The notes beneath the pieces are model-generated. The model made no database searches and was not told where the DNA came from. It worked only from the letters and a program-made list of their open reading frames with translations. Shown here piece by piece: positions 6,792-15,377 of a stretch of DNA of 64,000 nucleotides. Source of the DNA: Pseudomonas sp. K2I15 (GTDB lineage: Bacteria; Pseudomonadota; Gammaproteobacteria; Pseudomonadales; Pseudomonadaceae). A program made the position numbers and the translations under genes. How positions within the stretch are numbered: the first letter of the stretch is position 1; every line of letters begins with the position of its first letter. The stretch covers positions 1 to 64,000 of the forward strand of contig NZ_NIXO01000003.1 in the NCBI RefSeq assembly GCF_002204795.1, read 5' to 3'.

Positions 6792-9044
6792 TCAGGTAAA
6801 GGAGTAGCGGCTTAACGGCATGCTGCGAATGCGCTGCCCCGTCAAGGCCGCCACGGCGTTGGCCACGGCGGGCGCCACGGCGGGCAGCGGTGGTTCACCA
6901 ATGCCGCCCATTTTTTCCCCGCTCTCGATCACGCGCACATGCACCCGGGCCATCCGCGACGGTGGCAGCACCGGGTACAAATCGTAGTTACGCGCCCGAG
7001 GCAAGCCGTCCACATACACCGCTTCCTCCAACAGCACCTGGGACAAACCCAGCGACACCGCCCCATTCACCTGCGCCTCGACAATCGCCGGGTTGACGAT
7101 GCTGCCCGGGTCGATCGCCTGCCAGATGTCATGCACCTTGACCTGCCCGTTCTCGATCGACACCTCGGCAATCACCGCCGTTTGCGTGCCGAACGGCGAC
7201 GCCATCGCCACCCCACGCGCGCGTTTGCTGCCGTCTTCGGCAACAAACGGGCCGCGCTTCCAGCCACCCGACAACTCGCCCACCGCGTTCAGCAGCGTGG
7301 TCAGCCGCTGGTTATCCCGCAACAGATGCAGGCGCAACTCGAACGGATCTTTGCCGCCCTTGTCAGCGAGTTCATCCAGAAAGGCTTCATAGAAAAAGTC
7401 ATTCAGCGAATTACCCACCGAACGCCAATAACCCAGCATCACCGGGCCCTTCACATAAATCTGCGCGATGCGCTTGTTGGGGATCGCATACGACTTCCCG
7501 GACAACCCCTCCAGCGCCGTAGGGTCGAGCTTCTCGCCCTGTTTGCCTGCCAGAGCCTCGGTCGGCCCCTCCGTGGCACTCACCGCTTCAATCGCCACCG
7601 GCCAGCCGTCACCGTCCAGCGCCCCACGGAACTTCACCGCAGCCACGGGCCGCAGCACGTCCCGCAGAAACTCTTCTTCACGGCTCCAGATCAACTTCAC
7701 CGGGCGCCCGACCGCCTTGGCCAACTCAATGGCCTGCGGGTAAGGGCTGGCCGAGTCATACAGGAAATGCCGCCCGAAAAACCCACCCAACAACGGCGAA
7801 TGCAGCGTGATCCGCTCCGGGGCCAAACCGGTGCGCTTGGCGATATCGGCCAGGAACATGTCCTGCGCCTGATTGGGCAACCAGATCTCCAGCGAACCGT
7901 CAGCATTGAACCGCGCCAGCGCCGAAGGCGGCTCCAGCTGGGCATGGTGCAGATACTGGTTGTGGTAAGTGGCCTCGATCTTGGTCTTGGCATTCGCCAG
8001 CGTACCGGCCACATCACCCTCGTTCTCATCATCCCGGGCCGGGCCGGTTTCAGCGGCCAGGCGCTTGAAATGCTCGTCGCTGGAAAAGTCCTTCGGCATC
8101 CCGCGCACTTTCGAATCCGCCGTCGGCTCCAGCCAGTCGACCTGAATCGACTCCACCGCACGCTTGGCATGCCACCACCGCTCAGCCACCACCGCCACCG
8201 CACCGGGCAGGCGATGCACCGAATGCACCCCCGGCATGGCCTTGACCTGGTCCTCATTGCGCAGGCTGTCCACCGTCATGCCCAACCGGGGCGCATGCTG
8301 CACTGCGGCGTGCAGCATGCCGTCCACCTTCATATCAATGCTGTACAGCGCCTTGCCGGTGGACTTGTCATACGCATCCAGACGCTTCACCGGCTTGCCG
8401 ATCCAACGGAACTGGCTCGGGTCCCGCAGCTTCACACTGGCCACATCCGGCACCGGCAAATCCATCGCCCGCCCGGCCAACTCGCCATACGTGAGGGAGC
8501 GCCCGGACGCCGCGTGCACCACCTTGCCCGGCTCCGTCGACAACTCACCCACCGGCACCTTCAGCGCCTGCGCCCCGGCCTCCAGCAACATCGCCCGGGC
8601 CAGCGCGCCCAGCCGGCGCATCGTCGGGTAACTCATGCGCACCGACATACTGCCGCCGGTGATACGCATACCGTTCTCCATCACCACAAAGGCTTCGCCG
8701 GGCGGGGCGCACTCAACCAGGAACGTGGCCGGGTCGGCGTCCAACTCTTCGCCGACAATCTGCGCCATCGCCGTGAACGTGCCCTGGCCGCCTTCGATAA
8801 AGGGGCTGAGCAGGCGAATCGTGTTGTCCGGGCGAATTTCCAGAAAGGCCGGCACCTGCGTACCGCGCTCGCCAGCGGCAGCCGCAGTGGCCGCCTGCAC
8901 CCGACCAGAACCCAGCGGCAGACCAAAGCCGATCACCAACGCACCCACGGCCGTACTGGCCAGGAAACGACGGCGGGACAGGTTCACGGGATCGGTCAAG
9001 CCCGCGACCAAGGGCAGGGCAGTAAGATCAATGCGAACGTTCAT
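6792..9044 (-). CDS. Molybdopterin-binding subunit, isoquinoline 1-oxidoreductase / aldehyde dehydrogenase type
   Basis: The 750-residue protein belongs to the xanthine oxidase superfamily, IorB-like branch. The N-terminus has a twin-arginine motif (SRRRFLAS, about residues 23-30) followed by a hydrophobic stretch, so it is probably exported folded with cofactor. Typical segments include the substrate-channel region FGRHFLYDSA and the C-terminal GEPPLPAVAPAVANAV containing the conserved catalytic Glu of the family. Its start overlaps the stop of the [2Fe-2S] gene by one base. The substrate (aldehyde, N-heterocycle or nicotinate-like) cannot be told from sequence. Confidence 0.88.
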   Translation of the reverse strand: MNVRIDLTALPLVAGLTDPVNLSRRRFLASTAVGALVIGFGLPLGSGRVQAATAAAAGERGTQVPAFLEIRPDNTIRLLSPFIEGGQGTFTAMAQIVGEELDADPATFLVECAPPGEAFVVMENGMRITGGSMSVRMSYPTMRRLGALARAMLLEAGAQALKVPVGELSTEPGKVVHAASGRSLTYGELAGRAMDLPVPDVASVKLRDPSQFRWIGKPVKRLDAYDKSTGKALYSIDMKVDGMLHAAVQHAPRLGMTVDSLRNEDQVKAMPGVHSVHRLPGAVAVVAERWWHAKRAVESIQVDWLEPTADSKVRGMPKDFSSDEHFKRLAAETGPARDDENEGDVAGTLANAKTKIEATYHNQYLHHAQLEPPSALARFNADGSLEIWLPNQAQDMFLADIAKRTGLAPERITLHSPLLGGFFGRHFLYDSASPYPQAIELAKAVGRPVKLIWSREEEFLRDVLRPVAAVKFRGALDGDGWPVAIEAVSATEGPTEALAGKQGEKLDPTALEGLSGKSYAIPNKRIAQIYVKGPVMLGYWRSVGNSLNDFFYEAFLDELADKGGKDPFELRLHLLRDNQRLTTLLNAVGELSGGWKRGPFVAEDGSKRARGVAMASPFGTQTAVIAEVSIENGQVKVHDIWQAIDPGSIVNPAIVEAQVNGAVSLGLSQVLLEEAVYVDGLPRARNYDLYPVLPPSRMARVHVRVIESGEKMGGIGEPPLPAVAPAVANAVAALTGQRIRSMPLSRYSFT

Positions 9045-9496
9045 CAGGCCTCTCCCTTCGCAAGGTCATGCATCGCCGCATGAATGGCGTTATAGGTGCC
9101 ACAGCGGCACAGATTGACCATCGCCGCGTCGATCTGCGCATCGCTCGGCTTGGGCGTGTGCTTGAGCAACGCCGTGGCCGCCATCACCTGGCCGGACTGG
9201 CAGTAACCGCATTGGGCGACCTGGAATTCGACCCAGGTGGCGACGACCCGTTTGCCGACATCATCCGACTCGATGGCCTCGATGGTGGTGATCTCCCGAC
9301 CTACCACACCGGAGACGGGCGTGACGCACGAGCGCACCACGTTGCCGTCCACCAGCACCGAACACGCACCGCATTGCGCCAGGCCGCAGCCGTATTTGGT
9401 ACCGGTCATGCCCAGGTTGTCGCGGATGACCCAGAGCAGGGGCGTGTCGGGTTCGGCGTCGACTTGGTGGGTCTGCTGGTTAATTCGTAATTCCAT
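9044..9496 (-). CDS. [2Fe-2S] subunit of the molybdenum hydroxylase
   Basis: The 150-residue protein has the plant-type [2Fe-2S] cysteines near residues 38-60 (CGLAQCGACSVLVDG then C) and the C-terminal second cluster (CGYCQSGQ and CRCG). This is the IorA/CoxS-type small subunit that passes electrons from the molybdenum centre to the outer acceptor. It is the first gene of the three-gene minus-strand operon 9496-5431, which it probably shares with one promoter upstream of 9496. It has no signal peptide and would be co-exported with the Tat-bearing large subunit. Confidence 0.93.
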   Translation of the reverse strand: MELRINQQTHQVDAEPDTPLLWVIRDNLGMTGTKYGCGLAQCGACSVLVDGNVVRSCVTPVSGVVGREITTIEAIESDDVGKRVVATWVEFQVAQCGYCQSGQVMAATALLKHTPKPSDAQIDAAMVNLCRCGTYNAIHAAMHDLAKGEA

Positions 9497-9960
9497 GGCT
9501 CACCCGCTGATCATCGGTTGGTGTTGCAATTTTTTTAGTATTTTTGGGCGGTGAAGTGGGGCTTCGCCGCTGGGCATCGTTGGCCCGTAGGGTTCGCGCG
9601 CGCGTGGTTTGAGTAGTGTAGCGGGCGCTTGGATTGACTCTAGACCGTAGGTCAGGGGGGCGCTATGCGGGGGGCGAAAGGTCGGAGGATTAGGCAAGTA
9701 TTCGACAGGAATGCGTTAGGGGAGGGGGAGCGGTTGGTGGTTTTCGTTGGTTACTTTCCAGGCGCATGGTTTTTTACGAGACGAAGGGGATAGCGGATTT
9801 TGTCGGATAGCTATCTTTCACTAGCGGCTGGTTTAGAGCCAAAGCTGCCCTTCGCGAAAGACAGCAATCGGCCAAAAGCGGTCTGCAGCGATCATAAACG
9901 TTGCAAAGGTCAGGGCAAGCCGAGTGCGGCATCCGCAACCCCGCCCCTGACCATGGACGT
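9497..9960. other. Gene-free region between molybdoenzyme operon and defence-like cluster
   Basis: These 464 bases should contain the promoter of the minus-strand molybdoenzyme operon. They also hold the second copy of the 24-bp repeat (9696-9719) and a segment, tcggccaaaagc at 9868-9879, whose inverted copy is at 14609-14620. A minus-strand open frame (9697-9500) has Pro/Arg-rich composition and no ribosome site, so I do not call a gene. Compositional change begins here. Confidence 0.5.
9696..9719. repeat. 24-bp dispersed repeat, copy 2
   Basis: It matches 301-324 with two mismatches. Similarity appears to fade into loosely related sequence over the next 80 bases in both places, so it may be the most conserved part of a longer degenerate element. 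Confidence 0.5.
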
Positions 9961-12417
9961 TTACTTCCCATAAAGCCGCTGGGCAGAGTGAAGTGCTTTA
10001 GAAGCGTCCGCGTAGAAAGCTGCTTGCATCTCGTCCAAAGGATTTCCCAACCAAACTGGATTCAAGCCCCGTTTTCTTGCTTCATCCAACAGGGGCGAAT
10101 ACTGCTCAGTCATCAGATGGTAAAAAAGCATTGCACGTTCGACCCTCATTTCCATCCGGACGACAATTTCGCGTTCGTCCCTAATCCTTTGAGTCAGGTC
10201 TCGGAGTTTGTCCCATACCTCTTTGTCAGAGATAAAAGTATCCATCAGAATGTTTTCGACAAAAGTCAGGTCAGCGATTAACGCTCGCACGACATGGCCA
10301 CCCAGCCGGCTCGCATAATAACCGCTGTTTAGGTCGGCTTTGCCATGCGATTTAGTGTGTATAAATCTTAGCTCGGTCAGGTCGGTCAGGACTTTCAGAG
10401 TATCGTCTTCCGAGAATCCGATAGATCGAATGTTGTCACGAATATCCGGCCCATCAATGTGCCCCCCTTCAGCATTGCTCTGTTTAACCAGTGCTGAAAG
10501 GATAAACATCCTAAGCAATCCGCCATTGGATTTGCCTAGCCGTGAGTCAAAAGGATTGCCAATTACGGAGAATTCTTCGCTGTATACAGACTGGTTGCCC
10601 AGCAGGATAGAGCGGAACGCCTCCTGTTTCGGCAGCACATATGTGTTTTTATTTTTATGGCTTTGAAGAGCCTTTGCTGGATCCGTATATCCTTTTGCTA
10701 GGAATTCCCTGGTCATCCGAAGGGCTAGGCGCACATCGTGGTTGGCAAGAACGTCAATACGCTCGCCAATTTCAGTTCCCAGCACTGAAGATTTGACGAT
10801 ATCAATGAAGACCGACAAGTCCTCGACTTTGAAATTCACGCCCCCGTGGGTAGTAAAGCTCCCGCTTTTTCCAGTCAGCATTTGGCCGGTCATGAAAAAG
10901 CGACGACTTAATACTGCTGGTATTTCAGGCGGCTCAATATGCAAAGGGTCAAAATCAAAAGCATCAAAGGTCGAAGATCCCCTATGCGCTACGTAGGTAG
11001 ATTCGCGCATGGAGATAATAAGGTTGAGGGACAATCGTCCTGCGATGGCCATGGCATCGGAAAAAATTCTTGACTGCGTACTGTCATCTTCGAACTGGTC
11101 GACGTTGTCAATCACCAGGAAGATTGGCGCATGCTTCGCGCCATGCTCAATCATCTTGTCCACGTAGGGCTGTTTGGCGCTGTAATCGTTGAGAATCAGC
11201 TCCGTTATTTTTTTATCGAACTCAGTTTGGTTTTGAGCGATAAGAAACATAGGCCCTGATTGGAGCGCTTCAATCTCTTCGCGATAGGCGGGTCTGATGG
11301 CGCGCTGAAAATCCTTGAAATATGTGTCATTACTCAGATAGGTGAACAGATGCGCGTAAATGAATTCCAGCGGATTCTCACTGCGCGAAAAATTTCGGAA
11401 ATCGATATCAATCCAGTGTGGGTAGGGCGCCGCCTGATTTTTTTCAAAGTATGCTGCGGAAGCAACCTTGCGCGTGTATTGGAGAAAGGTTGTTTTGCCT
11501 GTGCCCACTGTACCCAAAATCAAAATCGCCAACGGCCGTCGCGACGCAGAAGCGGAGCTTATCGAGTCTGCCAGAGAGGAGGAATCCTTCTTTCGCATCG
11601 GCTTTTTGGGCTGAGTCGAGAAGAGGGGCTCTCTGCGCTGCAAGTGCATCCTGATACGGCTATCGAATTTTTGCCGGTCGGCATTTTTCACATAGCACTT
11701 TTCGAGGAGTGAGCTCTCAGCACCTACGATTGAGTCTGAGAATGCGCTAATGACCTCGTTTTCAATCAACGGATAAATGGGGTTATGTCGTTTTACGGTT
11801 GAGCCTTTGAAGAACTTGTTGAGGCGCCGTTCTTCAAACTGGTCAGTAGTTCGACCTATAAGCTCGATGGCGAGATTGCCTTCAACCACAGCCGTTCGTG
11901 ATAGCAGGTCTACGAAATGCTCCAATTCTTCCCCAAGGATTCGACTCAGTGAGTCGAATACGATTGCATAAGAATCTGAGAAAGAAACGGCATCTGTACG
12001 GACTGCCGGGAAAATGATCCATTGCGCACCATTGGTGACAACGGCGAAAGGAATAGACTTTTTCCTACAGTAGTCCCGAGCTTGGACGATTGCTGCGCCG
12101 GTATCTCCTTCCATGATGCGGCCCGTGAGCTTGACTCGCTTCTGGGTGGGCACAACGTCGAAGCTGCGCCCGATACGCTTAGCTTCTATGAGCAACGCCA
12201 CATCTGCGGTTCGAATGATGTAGTCGGCATACGTCGTACCGCCATCTTCGGAGACCCTCTCCTCGTAAGAGATGTCGGTGTCGTCCCACTCCAACACGTC
12301 TTCCACGATTCTATCGATCAGCTTTTTGCGTGTTTCCGCTTCGTTGGCGTTGTGCAGTACCAACTTTGCATGTGTGGTCAACAATTCGCTGGCAATGCTT
12401 TCGATCCCGTTCACCAT
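9961..12417 (-). CDS. HsdR-N-type nuclease fused to P-loop ATPase; putative antiphage protein
   Basis: The 818-residue protein begins with a domain like the N-terminus of type I restriction HsdR: NEAETRKKLIDRIV (25-38), an Asp at 65 (YADY) and EAK at 78-80, together a PD-(D/E)xK nuclease core. A linker of about 200 residues leads to an NTPase with Walker A GTVGTGKTT (302-310), Walker B IFLVIDNVD (432-440) and a sensor-like LIISMREST (about 466-474), resembling KAP/STAND ATPases. The C-terminal third looks helical with a winged-helix-like segment (about 640-700). Nuclease plus signalling ATPase is a common plan for single-gene phage defence, but I cannot match this to a named system. Start supported by aaaggaga. 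It is divergent from the gene at 12840. Confidence 0.75.
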   Translation of the reverse strand: MVNGIESIASELLTTHAKLVLHNANEAETRKKLIDRIVEDVLEWDDTDISYEERVSEDGGTTYADYIIRTADVALLIEAKRIGRSFDVVPTQKRVKLTGRIMEGDTGAAIVQARDYCRKKSIPFAVVTNGAQWIIFPAVRTDAVSFSDSYAIVFDSLSRILGEELEHFVDLLSRTAVVEGNLAIELIGRTTDQFEERRLNKFFKGSTVKRHNPIYPLIENEVISAFSDSIVGAESSLLEKCYVKNADRQKFDSRIRMHLQRREPLFSTQPKKPMRKKDSSSLADSISSASASRRPLAILILGTVGTGKTTFLQYTRKVASAAYFEKNQAAPYPHWIDIDFRNFSRSENPLEFIYAHLFTYLSNDTYFKDFQRAIRPAYREEIEALQSGPMFLIAQNQTEFDKKITELILNDYSAKQPYVDKMIEHGAKHAPIFLVIDNVDQFEDDSTQSRIFSDAMAIAGRLSLNLIISMRESTYVAHRGSSTFDAFDFDPLHIEPPEIPAVLSRRFFMTGQMLTGKSGSFTTHGGVNFKVEDLSVFIDIVKSSVLGTEIGERIDVLANHDVRLALRMTREFLAKGYTDPAKALQSHKNKNTYVLPKQEAFRSILLGNQSVYSEEFSVIGNPFDSRLGKSNGGLLRMFILSALVKQSNAEGGHIDGPDIRDNIRSIGFSEDDTLKVLTDLTELRFIHTKSHGKADLNSGYYASRLGGHVVRALIADLTFVENILMDTFISDKEVWDKLRDLTQRIRDEREIVVRMEMRVERAMLFYHLMTEQYSPLLDEARKRGLNPVWLGNPLDEMQAAFYADASKALHSAQRLYGK

Positions 12418-12839
12418 CCCACTCTCCTTTACTGCCGATCCGTCGACGGCTGAGTAGCCTCATCACAGTTCTTGCGGGAGCATCGCCATCACACTAATGA
12501 CGAGTCATCCTAGTCCTCACTTGCTTTGCGGTAAAGGCGGCGTGTGTTGGTTCGCCTCTAGTTCTCAAGACAAAGAAATGACTGCTTCGGGTCGGTTCCG
12601 GTCTTTCGCGACCGTCTACAATCGACCCATAGCGATCGTTCGCGGTAGATCGCATGGAACTAAAGAGCCTAGGGCGAGACGAGCGGTAACCACAGGTGAG
12701 GCGGCAGTGGTAGCGCTGCAAACGCCGGAGCAACCGGCGTGCGTATTCGGCACGAATGCGTGCTTTTTGATGTAGAGTTTGGTATTGCTTCGGCATTTGC
12801 CATGCGATCACGGCAATTTGTAATTTAGAGGATAGTTGG
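12418..12839. other. Divergent intergenic region in the defence-like cluster
   Basis: These 422 bases separate the nuclease-ATPase gene from the membrane coiled-coil gene and must carry both promoters. A short hairpin cgccgg-agcaa-ccggcg lies at 12725-12741. The stretch around 12600-12655 (cgacccatagcgatcgttcg) is of a type I associate with common non-coding Pseudomonas sequence. Open frames here (for example 12811-12494 on the minus strand) are Arg-rich and lack ribosome sites, so no gene is called. Confidence 0.45.
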
Positions 12840-13634
12840 ATGGCTTCGGAACAGTTGGCTCAATTTATGAGTTTTGTGAGTGGTGGTGCAATACTTTTGC
12901 TCGCACAGTATTACTTAACTAGCTACTCAAGAGAGAAAGGGAGAAATCTAGCCACCAAGGAAGACATTGAAGCAATTACCGAGAAGATCGAATCAGTCAA
13001 AGGTGAACATGCCAAGCAGTTTGAGAATTACAAACTTACAATATGGCAAGAGCAACAAGCGCACCTTTGGGCACGTGAAGAATCAAAATTAAAAATTGAA
13101 ACATTCAAAAAATCTGTAACAGACGTAGCGAAGGTTATAAATTTAGTTAAAAAATATCAAATGCTGATTTCTGAGCGGGAGTTAGCGCTTGCTGCGGCCG
13201 GCATCACGAAAGATGAAGAAAATAGGGTCGAGCACGAAATGTATTGGGATAAGCACCAAGAGTATATGGAACAAGCACACTCAGCTTACGCAGACTTCCG
13301 AGAAGTTACGGCTGAAATGAGCGGACTTTTTGCGCTATTTTCGATTTACTTTAACTTTGAACTTACAAACTCATTAACCACAATTGTGCGTCTCGCCTAC
13401 AGCGAGGTGGAAATGAAAATGAGTCGCGCAAAGTTTTCCGAACTTTTAAAAAATGAATACGCAAAGTCTTCCAGCCTGGAAACGGCACGTGAGGCCGTCG
13501 GTGTTTGTTATGATGGAATTTGTGCGCAGTCGTCGTTACCCACCGAATCTCAGCGTTTTTTTGATCTATTGAAAATGTATGTCAATTCAGAGTCCGGCGG
13601 TGCCCCTGCACGCGAGGAAACTAGCAACAGTTAA
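12840..13634 (+). CDS. Membrane-anchored coiled-coil protein of unknown function
   Basis: The 264-residue protein has one N-terminal membrane helix (about residues 9-27, FMSFVSGGAILLLAQYYLT). It is followed by a charged helical segment, NLATKEDIEAITEKIESVK, a pattern I associate with small membrane proteins in mobile and defence loci. The remainder is predicted helical with a second moderately hydrophobic segment near 160-180. The ATG follows a good gaggatag site. AT-rich codon use (many AAA, AAT, TTT) sets it apart from the backbone. It could be a membrane effector or sensor working with its neighbours; this is inference from context. Confidence 0.55.
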   Translation: MASEQLAQFMSFVSGGAILLLAQYYLTSYSREKGRNLATKEDIEAITEKIESVKGEHAKQFENYKLTIWQEQQAHLWAREESKLKIETFKKSVTDVAKVINLVKKYQMLISERELALAAAGITKDEENRVEHEMYWDKHQEYMEQAHSAYADFREVTAEMSGLFALFSIYFNFELTNSLTTIVRLAYSEVEMKMSRAKFSELLKNEYAKSSSLETAREAVGVCYDGICAQSSLPTESQRFFDLLKMYVNSESGGAPAREETSNS

Positions 13635-13709
13635 AGGTGTGCGGCTTAGCATCTTGGCGCCATAAGGTCGACGCCAAAATGTATAGACTTATGATTTTTA
13701 GGCAAATTA

Positions 13710-14495
13710 CTACCAAAATACTGGCATAGAATTTGACGTAACCACTGTTATTCCACTTTTTTCACCATTGCACTTTCCGCAAAGTATTTGCAAATTGGTA
13801 GGGTCATTCACCCCTTTAAGTGCGATAGGAACGATATGGTCAATAGCCAGTTTTCCATAGGTATGAAACAAAGATGTTAAATCCGCCTTACAAATTGCAC
13901 ATAGACCTTTTTCTCTACAAAATAACGCCCGTTCTAGCCATTTCGGCCAGTACTTGCATCGAGGCGTTCGCTCTTCCAGGCTATCAGCTATCCTGAGATT
14001 AAAAGCCTTCATTGCTTCACGATCAGCAAAAAGCAATGTAAATACCTCTGTCACCAATAGAGAAGAGAGGCCGTTCATAGCGATATCTTCTAAATAAGCA
14101 CTAAGGTACTGAAATTTCACCTTATCCATAAGATCATTTGTGACTGCTACCGTTTCTCCCGTCTCATCGTCGCGATATTGTTCCGCTACATATTCCTCTA
14201 ATGTCATATAGTGAATGCCATGCGAATCCAGCATGGCAAATACAGGAGTTACATCTTCATACTCCCATCCACCGCTGCCAAAATAAAAACTCAGGTCTTC
14301 ACGAATTACATAATCAATGTAATCGTGTAAAATGGTTCTCTGTTGAGGTTTCGCAGCTTGCACTTCCAAATCATTGGCAACATCTAACGGATCAACCGGA
14401 AAGTCATTTTCAAAAATTGCTTTTCGCACCTTGTCAGCATATGCGTACGACTCAGAAAAATTAAAAGCATGACAAACTGTTAAATATCCACTCAT
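13710..14495 (-). CDS. HNH endonuclease domain protein
   Basis: The C-terminal quarter contains a clear HNH motif: a zinc pair in CAICKADL, the DHIVPIALKG segment with the catalytic His, then NLQILCGKCNGEKS with the second zinc pair. The N-terminal 180 residues are helical and unrecognised. With the ATG at 14495 the protein has 261 residues; an in-frame TTG at 14537 would add 14, and neither start has a strong ribosome site. It is convergent with the gene at 12840 and AT-rich. A DNA-cleaving role in defence or in a mobile element is likely. Confidence 0.75.
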   Translation of the reverse strand: MSGYLTVCHAFNFSESYAYADKVRKAIFENDFPVDPLDVANDLEVQAAKPQQRTILHDYIDYVIREDLSFYFGSGGWEYEDVTPVFAMLDSHGIHYMTLEEYVAEQYRDDETGETVAVTNDLMDKVKFQYLSAYLEDIAMNGLSSLLVTEVFTLLFADREAMKAFNLRIADSLEERTPRCKYWPKWLERALFCREKGLCAICKADLTSLFHTYGKLAIDHIVPIALKGVNDPTNLQILCGKCNGEKSGITVVTSNSMPVFW

Positions 14496-14608
14496 GTACT
14501 TACCATTTTGTAGTAGATGCTTATTTTGCACGTACAATAGTTTCTTATTTGCAGTATGTCTACACTATCAATCTGAATCGCCCCGGGTTTCTTAGATAGC
14601 GAGCGGCT

Positions 14609-14620
14609 GCTTTTGGCCGA
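14609..14620. repeat. Inverted 12-bp match to 9868-9879
   Basis: The 12 bases gcttttggccga are the exact reverse complement of 9868-9879, on the other side of the AT-rich nuclease cluster. Twelve bases is short, and this sequence type seems to recur between Pseudomonas genes, so it may only be a familiar non-coding motif rather than an element end. Confidence 0.3.
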
Positions 14621-14762
14621 AACCAGCCCTTTAATTCCCATACCGGTCTACCATGCCACCCCCGGCAGTGGTTCCACGCGCTACCGACCTCAATCTCAGG
14701 GTATCGCCCATGACCTCGTTCACCCGCTCCACCCCATCCCGCACCCCATCCGAGGCATCCCA

Positions 14763-14996
14763 ATGAGCATCGACCAAATCAGCCTCCCAAAAGGCGTAGG
14801 CCCTCAGGCTATCAAACTGCTCGACGCCATCACTGGTGCTGATACAAAAGAAGACCTCAACCGCGCAGGCGGCAAGGCGGAAGGTTTTGTATTGGGGCTT
14901 GAAAGTGCCAAGGCCATCAAAAGCCAAATCGCCGAGTCGTTGTATGTGGCATACGACGACGCGGCGAGTTATCGGTTGGGTGAGTTGAAGGGCTAG
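14763..14996 (+). CDS. Small hypothetical protein
   Basis: The 77-residue product starts MSIDQISLPKGVGPQAIKLLD, with no membrane segment or cysteine motif. The ATG at 14763 has a cgagg site eight bases upstream, which favours it over the longer open frame starting at 14613. The short amphipathic helices and Gly/Ala-rich middle give no functional clue. Codon use is typical of the backbone, so the AT-rich cluster ends before this gene. Confidence 0.55.
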   Translation: MSIDQISLPKGVGPQAIKLLDAITGADTKEDLNRAGGKAEGFVLGLESAKAIKSQIAESLYVAYDDAASYRLGELKG

Positions 14997-15018
14997 TCCC
15001 GCAGGACCGCGTTCGGCT

Positions 15019-15351
15019 TTATGCCCGAGGTGTTTCGCGATCCATCAGTTTGCCGATCAGCAGCACGCTCAATTCGCTCAGTTGGTGAATGGCCAATGCC
15101 ACGTCGCGGTCTTTGCCGGTCAGTTCGTCGGACAGGTCGAGCAGCAGGGCGCTGACGGAGGAAACGGTTTCGTAGCTGTTGGTGATCAGGATTTCGTTGC
15201 TGACGCCGGAGGTGACGCTGAAAAGGGCGGTCGTCTCTGGGACGGTATCGGTGTCGGTGGCGGGATTCAGGTAGTGATCAAGCGCGCGCTGGGCGGCCTG
15301 TTGGAGTTTTAGATCCGGTTTTTTCGGAGGATTCGGGGTTACTTTGAACAT
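15019..15351 (-). CDS. DUF6124 family protein
   Basis: The 110-residue protein begins MFKVTPNPP, the characteristic start of a family seen repeatedly in fluorescent pseudomonads, and has the helical ILITNSYETVSSVSALLLDLSDELTGKDRD segment. Function is unknown. The ATG has tcaggaa nine bases upstream. The leader (15378-15557) contains structured repeats described separately, one hairpin ending about 27 bases before the start codon, which suggests translational control. Confidence 0.75.
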   Translation of the reverse strand: MFKVTPNPPKKPDLKLQQAAQRALDHYLNPATDTDTVPETTALFSVTSGVSNEILITNSYETVSSVSALLLDLSDELTGKDRDVALAIHQLSELSVLLIGKLMDRETPRA

Positions 15352-15377
15352 TCACGCAATTCCTGACTTGGGGCTGA

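Noticed and set aside
6939..9083. Plus-strand open frame of 714 codons across the molybdoenzyme gene
   Set aside because: It is antisense to a gene with clear family motifs. The translation is rich in Arg, His, Gln and Pro, as expected from the reverse frame of high-GC codons, and no ribosome site precedes it.
9500..9697. Minus-strand 65-codon open frame upstream of the molybdoenzyme operon
   Set aside because: Pro/Arg-rich without ribosome site; more likely the promoter region of the operon.
12494..12811. Arg-rich minus-strand open frame in the divergent gap of the defence-like cluster
   Set aside because: No ribosome site, composition like translated non-coding DNA, and it would leave no room for the two promoters needed there.
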